Origin: Buxus sempervirens
Taxonomy: Eukaryota > Streptophyta > Magnoliopsida > Buxales > Buxaceae
Direction of reading: 5' to 3'
DNA: 64,000 bases
Assembly (NCBI GenBank): GCA_947561395.2
Contig: OX387189.1
Span: 21,514,329-21,578,328 of the forward strand
Part shown: in pieces, positions 24,550 to 34,986 of the stretch
Numbering within the stretch: the stretch's first letter is position 1
Layout of the letters: each line of letters opens with the position of its first letter
Made by a program: the position numbers and the translations under genes
Notes under the pieces: generated by a model
The model's database searches: none
What the model was told of the DNA's origin: nothing
Seen by the model: only the letters and a program-made list of their open reading frames with translations

Positions 24550-26963
24550 TGTGAGACATGGATTCGTCATCTCCGATGACTTCCGATTATCGTCACGCGG
24601 GGATCGATAAAAATAAGAGTCGCCACCATCCATTTTAAGGTGTGAATGGACACCAAAGGGCTCATAAATGTCAAATAGAGCCAAAGTAGCTCTGATATAT
24701 GGAAAATCCAGAGATTGGATAAGAGGAATTATTTATGAGCGGGGGAAGGTGTTAGGCACCCCCACTCACCCGTCTAAGACGGTTACCATATGCTTGCTCA
24801 TGCTAAGAATTATTTTTCTAACAAAATGGGCAAAAGGATGCTTACAACAAGCACCATGTATGTGATCATTCCACATGAGAAGTCTAATGAACTTAGGCTC
24901 TCTTTGTGGATTCATCACTTCTAAAACCTCATGAGTGAAGGAAAATCAAAGTAAAATTGAAGAAAATCAAGCCAAGGCAAATCTGGAGAAATTGGGTCAA
25001 AAGAGCTTGAAAACTTTGATAAACCATAACTCATTCAATTTAAATCCAAATCAAATGAAACCAAAGCCATTTGAAACTGATACATATTAGAATATACAGT
25101 AGAAAATTCAGCTCAATCCGATTCAAAACAAAAGAGAAATCCACATATGAAATTTGCTGTTATAACTCAGAAAAAGCGTTAAGTAGGCATTTTCAAAGCT
25201 CTATTCGTGGAGTTTGGCTCAATAAAAATCCATGAAAATTGGTATGGAGGAAGCATGCAGTGCCATCTTTCCAAAGAAAAAAACCTCACACCAATCTCTA
25301 TCCGGATGTGACTTGTGTGCTCTCTTGAACAGGCCTAAAAGACCACAGATGAGCTCTGGACTATGCCAGCGAGCCCTTCTGAGTCAACTGAGCACCCAAG
25401 ACACAAAACAGATTGAAATCTGCCAAAACCAGTTGGAAATGAAAATAGACTTCTCAAAGAAAACTCAGAAACTGGAATCACGGGAAATGGATTAAAACTG
25501 AGCAAATAGTGCACCATCAAAGCGGCAAGTTCAGCAATCTGGGCTGAACTGTCTTATAAACTTTGAAGAGATGGTGTCAAAAATTGGCTACATGGAAGTG
25601 GACGAAAATTTCCAGATATTAAGTAGACACATCCATCTATCACATGTCTTTGGAATCACTCAAAAATTCATCCGGAGCATGAAGTTATGAGTCTTCCAAG
25701 ACAGGCCACAGATCTGTCCTGTTTTGAGGTTTTTTGAAGAGAAAACAAGGAAACCAGTGCATGTGTGCATGTGGATTCGACCAAAACCTCAAAATCAAAT
25801 AAAAACCCTCTCATGAAGTTCTAAAACTCATTCTAAGGCCTAGGACTTCAGATTTTCCATATTGAACATGGGAAGCCCAAGATCTAGCCTATTTGATGAA
25901 AATAGTGAAAGTGAGTGAGAAGGTGTGGAAAATCTCATTTCTATGAGAAGGTTGGAATCCATGGCTATTGAGAGCATGGATTCACATCTTCTCCAAATAT
26001 AAAATAAAATCAGAGAAGCATTCAAGGGTTCAAAATAACCGTATAGCATGCTTTTCATCATTTGAGGGTTCTAAACCTAGAGGATCCATTCCACCTTCCT
26101 TTTCCCCAGGCTCTCTCTTCACGTTTTACGACTAGAGAGGATTCCCAGGTACTTTAGAAGGGGTTTGGGGTTGCAAAAATGCACAAAGGCCTTACACTAC
26201 AGAAAGGTAGAAGATGAGAGATTGCTAGAATGAAAAAGGGAAGACTGGAAATGAAAGAGAGCTTTACCTTGGTTGCTTGAGCCTTCAGTAGACAATCCAG
26301 CAGAGCTTCTCCTTCTTCTTGCAGAGCTTCTAAGCTTCAAATTGTCAGCCATTTTCAAGAGGAGGACCTCTCTATTTATAGGCCAAGCCAAGGGTAGAAG
26401 AGTCCCAAGGGTAGGCCTAAAAGGCTTTCTAGATTATTCCAATTCTCCTCCAAGGCATGAATTGGTGTAATTCAGCAAGTTTCGGAGGGTGAAATAGGGA
26501 GTTTAGGTCCTTGAGAGAGAGGTAATGTGCGTAAATAAGGCTCAGAGATCGAGCCATTTCGCAAAGCCTCGAAACAGCCAAAACCGTATACTCAGTGCGG
26601 TTTCTACAGCACCGCCACTTAAAGTGCGGTTCATGTATACATTTGACCAAACCGCATATACAGGGCGGTTCAATTCAGTTATGCTTTAATTGAGTGCTGT
26701 CCACGCGGCTTAACGGCCGAAGCTTCGCGAAGCCACGTGGCCGCCAGCGCAACAAGCCTTGATGTGAACCGTGCTGTGTGTGCGGTTGCAACCGCACATA
26801 CAGAGCGGTTGAGACCGGATATATAAAATAACCGCATACACAGTGCGGTTGGCACTGATTTTGAAAGTTTTTGAAAGTTTGACACATGTCAAGGCTCAAA
26901 TAAGACCTTTGGAGCCCTTCTTAGTTAATCTCTTATATTGGGGTGCAATTTGGGGTGTCTACA
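24550..26963 (-). mobile_element. Tat-type LTR, diverged subfamily
   Basis: Minus-strand LTR from TGTAGACACCCC (26963) to CATGTCTCACA (24550), 2,414 bp, longer than the 1.82-kb LTRs. Minus-strand TATA box at 26,370-26,380 (TATAAATAGAG), stem-loop element near 26,110, PBS-like GAGTCGCCACC near 24,620 and a palindrome cluster at 26,582-26,850. No PBS follows the left end. Flanks CCTTT and ATTAT do not match, so this may be a truncated element or an LTR product of unequal recombination. The partial LTR at 63,184 belongs to the same subfamily. Confidence 0.85.
26582..26850 (-). promoter_or_regulatory. Palindrome cluster with AACCGCA/TGCGGTT arms, 6 units
   Basis: Six units of about 21 bp with arms AACCGCA and TGCGGTT around 7-nt centres, for example at 26,582-26,602 and 26,830-26,850. 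Both arms differ together from the GCCCGTA/TACGGGC form. The linkers are irregular here (2 to about 19 bp or more), unlike the 7-bp linkers elsewhere. The TATA box lies about 200 bp downstream on the minus strand. Confidence 0.85.
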
Positions 26964-27060
26964 ATTATATAATTTATTTCAAATTTCAGTAAGGAACGCA
27001 GTAAAATTACAGATATTTAAGTAATTAAAAATTCTGAAAATTTTGGGGTCTTATAGGATG

Positions 27061-27656
27061 TGTGTTTGGACAACACAATGTGATAGGAAGAAATGAACAA
27101 ACAATCTACTACCTGAGTAAGAAGTTCACTGACTTTGAGACAAGATACTCAGTGCTCGAAAAGATGTGTTGTGCTTTGATCTAAGCATCTCAGAAGCTTC
27201 GACACTACTTGTTCAGCCACACAGTCTTGTTAATCGCAAGTTTAGATCTGTTGAAGTATATTTTTGAAAAGCCGATCTCTACTGGAAAGGTAGCAAGGTG
27301 GCAAATCCTTTTATCTAAATATGAGATCGTCTACACAACAAGAAAGGCGATAAAAAGATAAGCCATGGCAGATCATCTAGCAAAGCATCCCTTACTAGAT
27401 TACCAACGGCTTCTACCACACTTCCTAGACGAAGATGTGATGTATACTAAGTTGGCAGGGGAGACTAATGAAACCAAATTGCAGATGTTCTTTGACGAAG
27501 TAGTCAACGTCAATGGAAAAGGAATTGCAGCTGTACTAATCTCCCCAAAAGGTGTCCATCATCCAATAGCAGCGAAACTCTTGTTCAATTGCACTAACAA
27601 CATGGCAGAATATGAAGTATGTGTGTTAGGCCTACAAGCAGCAATCGAAATAGGAT
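27061..27656 (+). pseudogene. Older Tat pol fragment, RNase H part
   Basis: Continuation of the RT fragment that stops at 22,223. It encodes the end of RT and the first RNase H (YYLSKKFTDFETRYS region, stops present), then AMADHLAKHPL and the start of the second, archaeal-type RNase H (27,365-27,656: MFFDEVVNVNGKGIAAVLIS, NCTNNMAEYEVCVLGLQAA). It is cut at codon AIEIG by the insertion of the full element; NHLEIF follows on the far side at 48,891. Confidence 0.9.
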
Positions 27657-27758
27657 TGTAGACACCCCAAATTGCACTACAAAATGAGAAAATAATAAAA
27701 ACATGTAATTAGAGCTTAAAACAGGTCAAAAATGCCTAAAAATTAATAAACAGGCTTT

Positions 27759-27862
27759 GCCCGTATTTCATTCACGGGCCAGTCACGCCCGAAAATTCTC
27801 TACGGTCAGGCGCGCCCGTGGAAAAAATACGGTCACCGTTGGACCGTAGTGCATTTACGGTC
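27759..27862 (+). promoter_or_regulatory. 21-bp palindrome cluster, 4 units, 5' LTR U3
   Basis: Four units with 6-7-bp linkers, beginning at 27,759 and ending with a unit at 27,842-27,862 (arms GACCGTA and TACGGTC). The TATA box lies 212 bp downstream. Same arrangement in the 3' LTR. Confidence 0.9.
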
Positions 27863-28073
27863 ACTAAAGACACGTGCGATTTTTGTCCTTCTATCGATTT
27901 CCGAGCTTTATCTTTAGTCCAATATAGCTTTAAATGAGCGAATTATGTATTTTATTCGCTGAAGCCACCTTGGTTGGCTATGGATGGGCATTATCCCCAA
28001 TTTTCACTATATCCTGAGGATCAGGATATATCCTTCTGGACCAGCCATGCCCCTGGGTGTGTCTATAAATAGA

Positions 28074-28084
28074 GGCTCTCTCCT
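28074..28084 (+). promoter_or_regulatory. LTR TATA box
   Basis: TATAAATAGAG, followed by GCTCTCTCCTC; the same motif with the same downstream context is found in every LTR of this family in the window. Transcription would start about 30 bp downstream, defining the U3/R boundary. Confidence 0.8.
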
Positions 28085-28302
28085 CTAGCTAAGGGCGACG
28101 AAATTTTGAGTCCAAGGAATTCTAAGAAGCTCCAAGAGAAGAGAAAGAACTCCTGCTGCCTGCCTGCTCAATCCAGGTAAGTCCCCTATCCCTTTTTATT
28201 TTCTGTCTTCAATTCTAGAAGTAATAGGATCATCTCTATTGCTGTAGAATAAGGCCATATTTATATTTGTCTTCCTAAACTTGTCTCTAAGTACCTCAAG
28301 AG

Positions 28303-28487
28303 TCTCTCTAGCCGTAAAACGTGAAGAGAGAACTAGGGGAAAGGGGAACAGGTGGATCCCTAGAATAGAACCCCATATCTGTTTTTTTCTTTTTTTTCAT
28401 AGAATAAGGCCTGTGATTGTGGTTGTGTAACCAAACCTATCTCCAAATACCTCAAGAGTCTCTCTAGCCGTAAAACATGAAGAGAGA
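28303..28487 (+). repeat. Conserved stem-loop, two copies, in LTR R/U5
   Basis: Two copies of a 29-nt element (28,303-28,331 and 28,459-28,487) with 7-bp arms TCTCTCT and AGAGAGA around a conserved loop containing GCCGTAAAACGTG. Each is followed by ACTAGGGGAAA and AACAGGTGGATCC. The surrounding segment is duplicated in tandem. The element is retained in all Tat-type LTRs here, including the diverged one at 24,550-26,963. Confidence 0.75.
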
Positions 28488-29404
28488 ACTAGGGGAAAAG
28501 AGAACAGGTGGATCCGTAGGGTAGACCCCCATGTGCTCAAATCTGTGAGATATGGCTATTTTGAATATCTTGATCATGTTTTAATGCTTTTTATGATATA
28601 TCTGAATGAATTACATGAATCTATGATGTTTATAGCATGAGATCCTCTCTTTTTGCCAAAATTTGGACTTTTGCCACTTTTGCACCTACAGCACTGTTTT
28701 CGTGGATTTTTGTGGTTTTAGGCTAAGATCTTGGATTTATCATGATCAATATGGTAGATCTGGATCCAGAAGCCTGAAAGTGAATTCTAGGGTTTCATGA
28801 TATGGTTTTTAAATTGTTTTTCACTATTGAGAGAAAACCCTACGATCTAAATTCTCCCATTTTGGTGTTTTTCATCAATGTGGGTATTTCTGGTTTTTAT
28901 TTTCTGATTTAATGTGAAATTTGGGCTTTATCTATGTCCTGGACTATTCAAGTTCAATTTTGAAATATTTTATAAAAATCATATTTTTCTAGATTTCTAG
29001 AATTTTGACTTGAAGCCAGATTTTTGGATTTTTCACTTTAAATTGATTTTATTTGATTTTATCTCAATTTTTGTTTTGATCATGAAACCCTAGGAATGGT
29101 ATGATCATATTTGATAGTTCTGGATCAATCAGAATATTCATATGAAAAAAACCATATATTTTTGTCTTCTTTTTTGTGATTTTGTGTGATTTTTATAGCA
29201 AGCTTTTTCTTTTATTTTAACATGAACAAATACTTGGCAACCACCTTGTGTGGATGAATAGGGCTGCCTAACACCTTCCCCTGTTCATAACTTAATCCCC
29301 TTACCCATCTCTGGTTGTTTTTTTTAGGAGGGATATTTTGCCCTAAAATTTGCCTTTTGTGCTTATTTAATATTTTGGTGTCCATTCACACCTAAATTGA
29401 ATGG

Positions 29405-29414
29405 TGGCGACTCT
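29405..29414 (+). other. PBS-like decamer inside U5
   Basis: TGGCGACTCT, identical to the first 10 bases of the PBS 77 bp downstream. Kept in all Tat-type LTRs of the window in a GAATGGTGGCGACTC context, with one change at 17,147. Confidence 0.75.
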
Positions 29415-29481
29415 TTGTTTTATATAATCCCGTGTGATGATTAGGAAATCATAAAAATTGATTTTTTCCATGTCTCACAAC

Positions 29482-29499
29482 TGGCGACTCTGCTGGGGA
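29482..29499 (+). other. Primer binding site, tRNA-Arg
   Basis: TGGCGACTCTGCTGGGGA, two bases after the LTR end. It is the complement of CCA plus the acceptor and T-arm of a plant tRNA-Arg, the primer described for Ogre elements. Assigned from memory of the tRNA sequence. Confidence 0.85.
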
Positions 29500-30697
29500 G
29501 TTGTGGATTTGAGCCTTTTGGTGTTTTAGTTCATGTTTTTGATTTGCTTGCTATTTTATGTTCTTAAGCATGTTGGGTATATTTTAAATCTGAATTATTG
29601 CTTAAGAATTCATGGGGGGTAGAAACATGCTTAATTTTGATTTATAGGAGTGTTTCTACAAACATGCGTAGGAGAGGTTCGTTTTGCTAAACCATGCTTA
29701 TTTTTAGCTATATTTTTATAATAGCATGTTTTAATTTTCAGCATGATCTCCATGATGATTTTGGGTGCATAACATGATCATATGTTTGCATGATAGATGA
29801 TTTTTTTTTATGAGCATGTTTTGGGTGCTATAGGATTGCTTTATTTACTTGTTTATTTTAAATATGCTTTCCTATTATGCCTTGGTTTGTTTATGCATGG
29901 CTGCGAAAAGAGTGGCAAGGGTTTGGGACGTTGTGAATGCACCCTATTTTTACAATGCACTGTGCATCTTTTATTTTTACACAGCCTACCCTTAACCTAT
30001 AGGAAGTTGAACCCGAATGTGTGTAGCTTGGCGCAACGAGGTCGATACTTCGGAAAGCGAAAGTGAAAACATTCACCTTAGAACTTTGAGCTAATGATGT
30101 GATGATAACGTGGATCTGGGATTCTAGTCATCACTAGGCTTGAGTGCTAAGTTGTCATTAAGCCAAAACCCAAAACCCCTACGCTTGAAGGTGGAGTTAC
30201 ACGTTTTTGGCTAAAGTACACAATTACGTGGGGATATGGGTATGAATGATTGTGGGAAGGCCGTGTGCATGGCTTACAAACCAGGGCATAATGCGGATGC
30301 CATATTGAAGGTAAACAAGGTAACAAGGTAATCCTATTGTTTTGCATTATTTTCATGTCATAGGGGTGTCATGGTGCCCATTGGTTCGGGATAAAATTGG
30401 TCCCAAAATATGCATATTTTCTAAAATTGGTGCAGCCCATAGGAAGAGTTCTTAACTCTGTTTAGAATCAATCCTACCCTATGTTCACACAAGAGGCAAC
30501 AGAAGGGTGCCAAATTCTTGAGTATGATGTCAATTTGGAGGGTACATGTGCCCTCCTAAGCATGTGTTTTAGCAAAAAGGCCAAGGTCCACTTTGGGACA
30601 GTTTAGAAGCTCTGCACTGGGTGAACCGTATGTTTAGATGAGCAATTAAAGTGATCAAACCATGTAAAAACTGAAAAAACATAAAAGAGCTCCGTAA
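29500..30697 (+). other. 5' leader, no genes
   Basis: Leader of about 1.2 kb between PBS and the palindrome cluster. It has no convincing reading frame but is collinear with 4,357-5,589 on the minus strand of the older copy, so it is kept as sequence rather than as protein. An inverted match of start and end contexts is not obvious. Confidence 0.7.
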
Positions 30698-30830
30698 AAC
30701 CGTATTTGATACACGGGCTGGGCTCATCCGTATTAGTTATACGGGCGGGGTTCGCCCGTGAATTCCATACGGTCACGGCTTGCTCGTAATTTGAATACGG
30801 GCAGGGCTGGACCGTACTGTGTATACGGTC
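30698..30830 (+). promoter_or_regulatory. 21-bp palindrome cluster, 5 units, leader
   Basis: Units at 30698, 30726, 30754, 30782 and 30810, exact 28-bp period with 7-bp linkers. Arms run from AACCGTA/CACGGGC to GACCGTA/TACGGTC. The older copy has five units in the same place (4,224-4,356). Confidence 0.92.
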
Positions 30831-30959
30831 TCCTCGGAATATTCAACTTTAATCAGTTTTTCCCACTAAAATCTTCCTTTAACCTTTAAATAATGATAAA
30901 GGGAAACAAGTTTGACTAAAATGCTTCAAAAAAAAATAAAAAAAAATGTGAGAGAAAGG

Positions 30960-31680
30960 TTCCTTGGGCCTCTGAAAGCCTTTGAATTTCAGACTTTTTT
31001 AAAAACTCTTGGGCTTCTGAAAGCCTTTGAATTTCAGACTTTTTCAAAACTCTTGGGCCTCTGAAAGCCTTTGAATTTCAGATTTTTTTCAAAAAATCCT
31101 CGGGCCACTGAAAGCCTTTGAATTTCAGACTTCTTTTCAAAAAAATCCTCGGACCTCTGAAAGCCTTTGAATTTCAGACTTTTCAAAAAATCCTTGGGCC
31201 TCTGAAAGCCTTTGAATTTCAGATCTTCGGGCCGCTGAAAGCCTTTGAATTGCAGACCTTTTTATTTTGGGCCTCTGAAAGCGTTTGAATTTCAGAACTT
31301 TTGGGCCTCTGGAAGCCTTTGAATTTCAGAACTCTTGGGCCTCTGAAAGCCTTTGAATTTCAGACCTTTTTCTTTTGGGCCTCTGAAAGCCTTTGAAGTT
31401 CAGAACTTTTGGGCCTCTGAAAGCCTTTGAATTTCAGACCTTTTCCTTTTGGGCCTCTGAAAGCCTTTGAATTTCAGACTTTTTTCAAAATATCCCTGGG
31501 CCTCTGAAAGCCTTTGAATTTCAGACTTTCATCAAAAATCCTTGGGCCTCTGAAAGCCTTTGAATTTCAGATCTTTCCAAAAATATCCCTGGGCCTCTGA
31601 AAGCCTTTGAATTTCAGACCTTTTTCAAAAACCCCCCGGGCCTCTGAAAGCCTTTGAATTTCAGATCTTTCTCTCTTTTG
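30960..31680 (+). repeat. Leader tandem array, about 17 copies
   Basis: Core units read GGGCCT followed by a 21-bp inverted repeat with ends CTGAAAG and ATTTCAG around CCTTTGA. About 17 copies with spacers of a few to about 20 bp, mostly T-rich, some carrying ATCCCTGG or CTTTTG. Only the core is conserved; spacer length varies. The array ends about 230 bp before the gag ATG. Confidence 0.93.
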
Positions 31681-31911
31681 TGGGACCTGTTGGAAGCCCT
31701 AGAATATTCCAACAATTCAGAAAAAAATAGAAAAAAGAAAAAAGAAACAAATAAAGAAAAAATCCAAACTCGTGTTCACCCAGCTTGCACATAGGCATTC
31801 CTAGGCATGTGAATGAGATTAATTGGGCACTGATATTTTTCCTTTATCTTGTGACCAGGTACTAATACACTTGCCATCATAGCTCCTGTAACCAGATCAA
31901 GAGCTCAAGCC

Positions 31912-34900
31912 ATGAATCCCATTGAAGACGAAGCTGATGCTCCTTATCCAGATGTTGTTCTACTCCAAGAACAAGTAGCAGGACTAGCCCGAATGTTAGA
32001 GAACATATTGGCCGTACAAGCCCAACAAGTGCAGGCCCAACAAATGCAGGCCCAGAACCAGGCATCCACATCCAACCCTGCACCTCCACCCCAAGTCAAC
32101 GTTCCACCTCCGTAGCAACCAACTCCTGAACCCGTCTATGAACCTACCCCTGAACCTATACTGACCAGGGATGAGACAGCTGAGTCAAACAAGGCTAAGG
32201 AAAAGGAAAGGATAAGGGAAGAGGTTGAAAGAAAGTTCATGCATAAGCTAGAAATGATCCAAGATGAACTTAGAGAAGTCAAAGGGGTAAACAACTTTGG
32301 GGGCACCAATTTTGAAGACCTGTGCCTATACCCCAATGTTAACCTGCCGACTAAGTTTAAGTGCCCAGACTTGGACAAGTATAATGGCACTGGTTGCCCC
32401 ATGAGCCACCTGAAGTTATACTGCGGTGCCCTATGCCAGTTCGGGCAGGATGAGGGTATCTTGATCCAACTTTTCCAAAGAAGTCTGACTGGAACCGCAT
32501 TAAGATGGTTCGCTACTCTGGACTATGGAAAAATCAAAAGATGGAAGGACCTAGCCGATGCCTTCCTGGCTCAATACCGGTTCAATTCAGAGATCGTGCC
32601 AGACAGGTACGACGTCATGAGAATGAGCAAAGGAAGGGATGAGACTGTAAGGCAATATGCCAAGAGGTGGAGGGAGACGGCCTCCCAGGTCAGGCCACCC
32701 ATGTTAGAACAGGAAATGATTTCTACTTTCATCAGCACTTTGGGTCAACCATTCTACAGCCACCTAGTGGGTCAGACCACCACTAATTTTGCTGCATTGG
32801 TTCAAGTGGCTGACCGAATAGAAGACGGGATCAGGTCAGGTAAGATAATTGACCACTCTGCCACGGTTAGTCAGCAAGACCCTAATCTGAAGAAAGGAAG
32901 CGGAATAAAGAAGAATGGGAACAAGAAGGAGGGTGAGGTAAATATGGTACAGCCACCATCCGGCCCTAACAAGCCTATACAAATCAACATACCAGCTTAT
33001 TTTCCTAATCCACCGGCTCCATCTACCCCGGCCCCCATGAGGGTTAATGTTCCAGCAGCACCTTCAGACCAAAAAAGGGTTTTTACTAAGGAGGAAAAGG
33101 ATGCCTACTTTGCCGCAAGGAGAAATAGGGTTTTCACCCCTATTCCCATGACTCCTTCTCAGTTGTTGTCCACTTTATTGAAAGCAGGGTATGTCACCTT
33201 AAGAGAACCTAATCCGAATGCATCCAAGGGGAGAAACTTTGACCCTTCCACCACTTTTGATTACCATATGGGTGCACCTGGGCACCCTACTGACAAGTGC
33301 TGGCCTTTGAAACATGCCATTCAGGATTTACTGGACCAGAATACCCTGTCTTTCAATACAGGAGCTCCCAATCCTCCAAGAACCGATATTGGACAAAACC
33401 CACTGCCCCAGCATCACGGGGCAGGCCCATCTAATGTCATAGGAGTCATCTCTTCTGACAAAATAACATTTGCTCAATTAATTGCTCCCATAGGGACAAC
33501 GGTCAAAGTATATTTTGACAGGAGAAATGATGACAAAGAAGTAAATGTGATTTCAAAGGGGAATGATAGTGCTGCAAAGAACATTAGCTCATCTTTGGAC
33601 CGGGTCTCATCCCTCATGGCCCAGATGAACATCGCCAAGCCACCTTTGGTAATTAATTACAGTCCATCTACTTTTACTCCACCCATTCAAGCTAAACCAC
33701 CATTGGTCATAAACTGTGATCCCCTTAGTGCATTAGTCACTTCTACAACCCCTCAATCAAAACAACTTTCACCTTTGGGTGTTAATGTTCCTCCATCAAA
33801 GCAACTTCCACCTCTGGTTATTAATGTTCCATTTACCCAGACTTCCGCATCCAAATCCAAACTTCCTCCATTAGTGGTAAATGTCCCCAAGCCTTCCTAC
33901 TCTGAATCAGCTGTACCATGGAACTACATTGAAGCTTTTACCACTACATGCCCTGCAGCTGAAAGCAAGGAAGAAGTAAACCTCATGATGAGGTCAGGAA
34001 AATGTGTAGGGGTGGAAGAAAAACAAAAAGAGACAGAGAAAGAAAAGAAAGAAGAAGAAAAAAATAAAGGAAAGGCCAAGGTAGGAGAAGAGTCCCCTCA
34101 GGTAACTAACAGTGAGGCTGCTGACCTCATTAAGGTCATAAAAAAGAGTGAGTTCAATGTTGTTGAGCAGTTAAATAAAGTCCCTGCCCAGATCTCAATT
34201 CTGGGATTATTGTTAAATTCTGAAAAACATAGGGACTCCTTGTTAAGGATACTCCAGGGGGCCCATGTGCCTAAAAATATTGAACCAGACCAACTAGGCC
34301 GGATGGTTGGTCAAATTTTATCCCACAATGTGATAACTTTTTCTGAAACTGAAATCAGTCCAGCAGGGTACCATCATGTTGACCCATTACACATAGCTGT
34401 ACTCAGTAAGGGTTGCATGATAGCCCGGGACTTGATTGATAATGGGTCGGCTCTCAATGTCTGCCCGTTAGTAACCTTTGTTAAGCTCAATTTGGAGCGA
34501 AACAAAATAAAACAAAATGGAAGAATCATAAGAGCATTTGACAGCTCTAAAACACACTCCCTAGGGGAGGTTGAACTGCCGGTCACAATTGGACCGTATA
34601 TTTTTAACATCACATTTGAGGTGATGGATATACCTGTAGCTTTCAACCTACTCCTAGGAAGGCCATGGATTCATACAGCTAGGGCCATACCATCTACCCT
34701 CCACCAAAGAGTCAAATATATTAGAGGGCAAAAGGTGATTACCGTCCTGGCCGAAAATTTGGTTCCCCCCATGTGGTCCCCTGATGTACCCTGTATTAAC
34801 ATGGAAATGACTGCTGATAAGATGACATTTCACTCTTTCCAATTTGAAACTGTTAATTTCATACCTGGGGGGTATCAGGAAAAAGAAGGAAAGTTGACCT

Positions 34901-34986
34901 GTGCTGAGAGAATGGTCAAGAATGTGCTAGAAAAGTACCATTTTCACCCTGGAAAAGGTCTGGGGTTAACCTACAAGGAAGGATAG
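31912..34986 (+). CDS. gag-pro: Gag-protease of the full element (one amber stop)
   Basis: Structural polyprotein and aspartic protease. It starts at ATG 31912 (MNPIEDEADAPYPD), is stopped by TAG at 32,113-32,115 and reopens in the same frame to 34,986. The older copy has a sense codon there. Domains counted from the ATG at 32,239: retrotransposon gag domain (residues about 40-170, LKLYCGALCQFG, ALRWFATLDYGKIKRWKDL), proline-rich linker, zinc-knuckle-like DYHMGAPGHPTDKCW near 340 with its first Cys replaced by Phe, a repeated PPLVINC/PPLVVNV motif (about 470-560), a Lys/Glu-rich stretch, protease (LIDNGSALNVCP near 734; NLLLGRPWIH), and a G-patch-like tail (HPGKGLGL). The final stop follows a one-base deletion near 34,974. 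Unspliced genomic RNA would be the message. Confidence 0.93.

Larger units (their letters stand above)
22224..27055. mobile_element. LTR of a third family, GGATG duplication, itself interrupted
   Basis: Starts TGTGATGCCCC at 22224 and ends GGGGTCTTATA at 27055, inverted ends typical of LTRs starting TGTAAGACCCC. It is flanked by identical GGATG (22,219-22,223 and 27,056-27,060), and the host pol frame resumes exactly (GCV before, then FGQHN). Total 4,832 bp, of which 24,550-26,963 is a later LTR, leaving about 2.4 kb: probably a solo LTR. No coding sequence. A cluster of different palindromes lies at 23,741-23,960. Confidence 0.85.
27657..29479 (+). mobile_element. 5' LTR of the full element
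   Basis: 1,823 bp, TGTAGACACCCC to CATGTCTCACA. It contains the U3 palindrome cluster (27,759-27,862), the TATA box (28,074-28,084), an imperfect tandem duplication (about 28,247-28,375 and 28,400-28,530) each with one conserved stem-loop, and a PBS-like decamer at 29,405-29,414. No open reading frame of note. Confidence 0.96.

Noticed and set aside
24545..26968. Target duplication for the LTR at 24,550-26,963
   Set aside because: Flanks CCTTT and ATTAT do not match; only the LTR itself is claimed.
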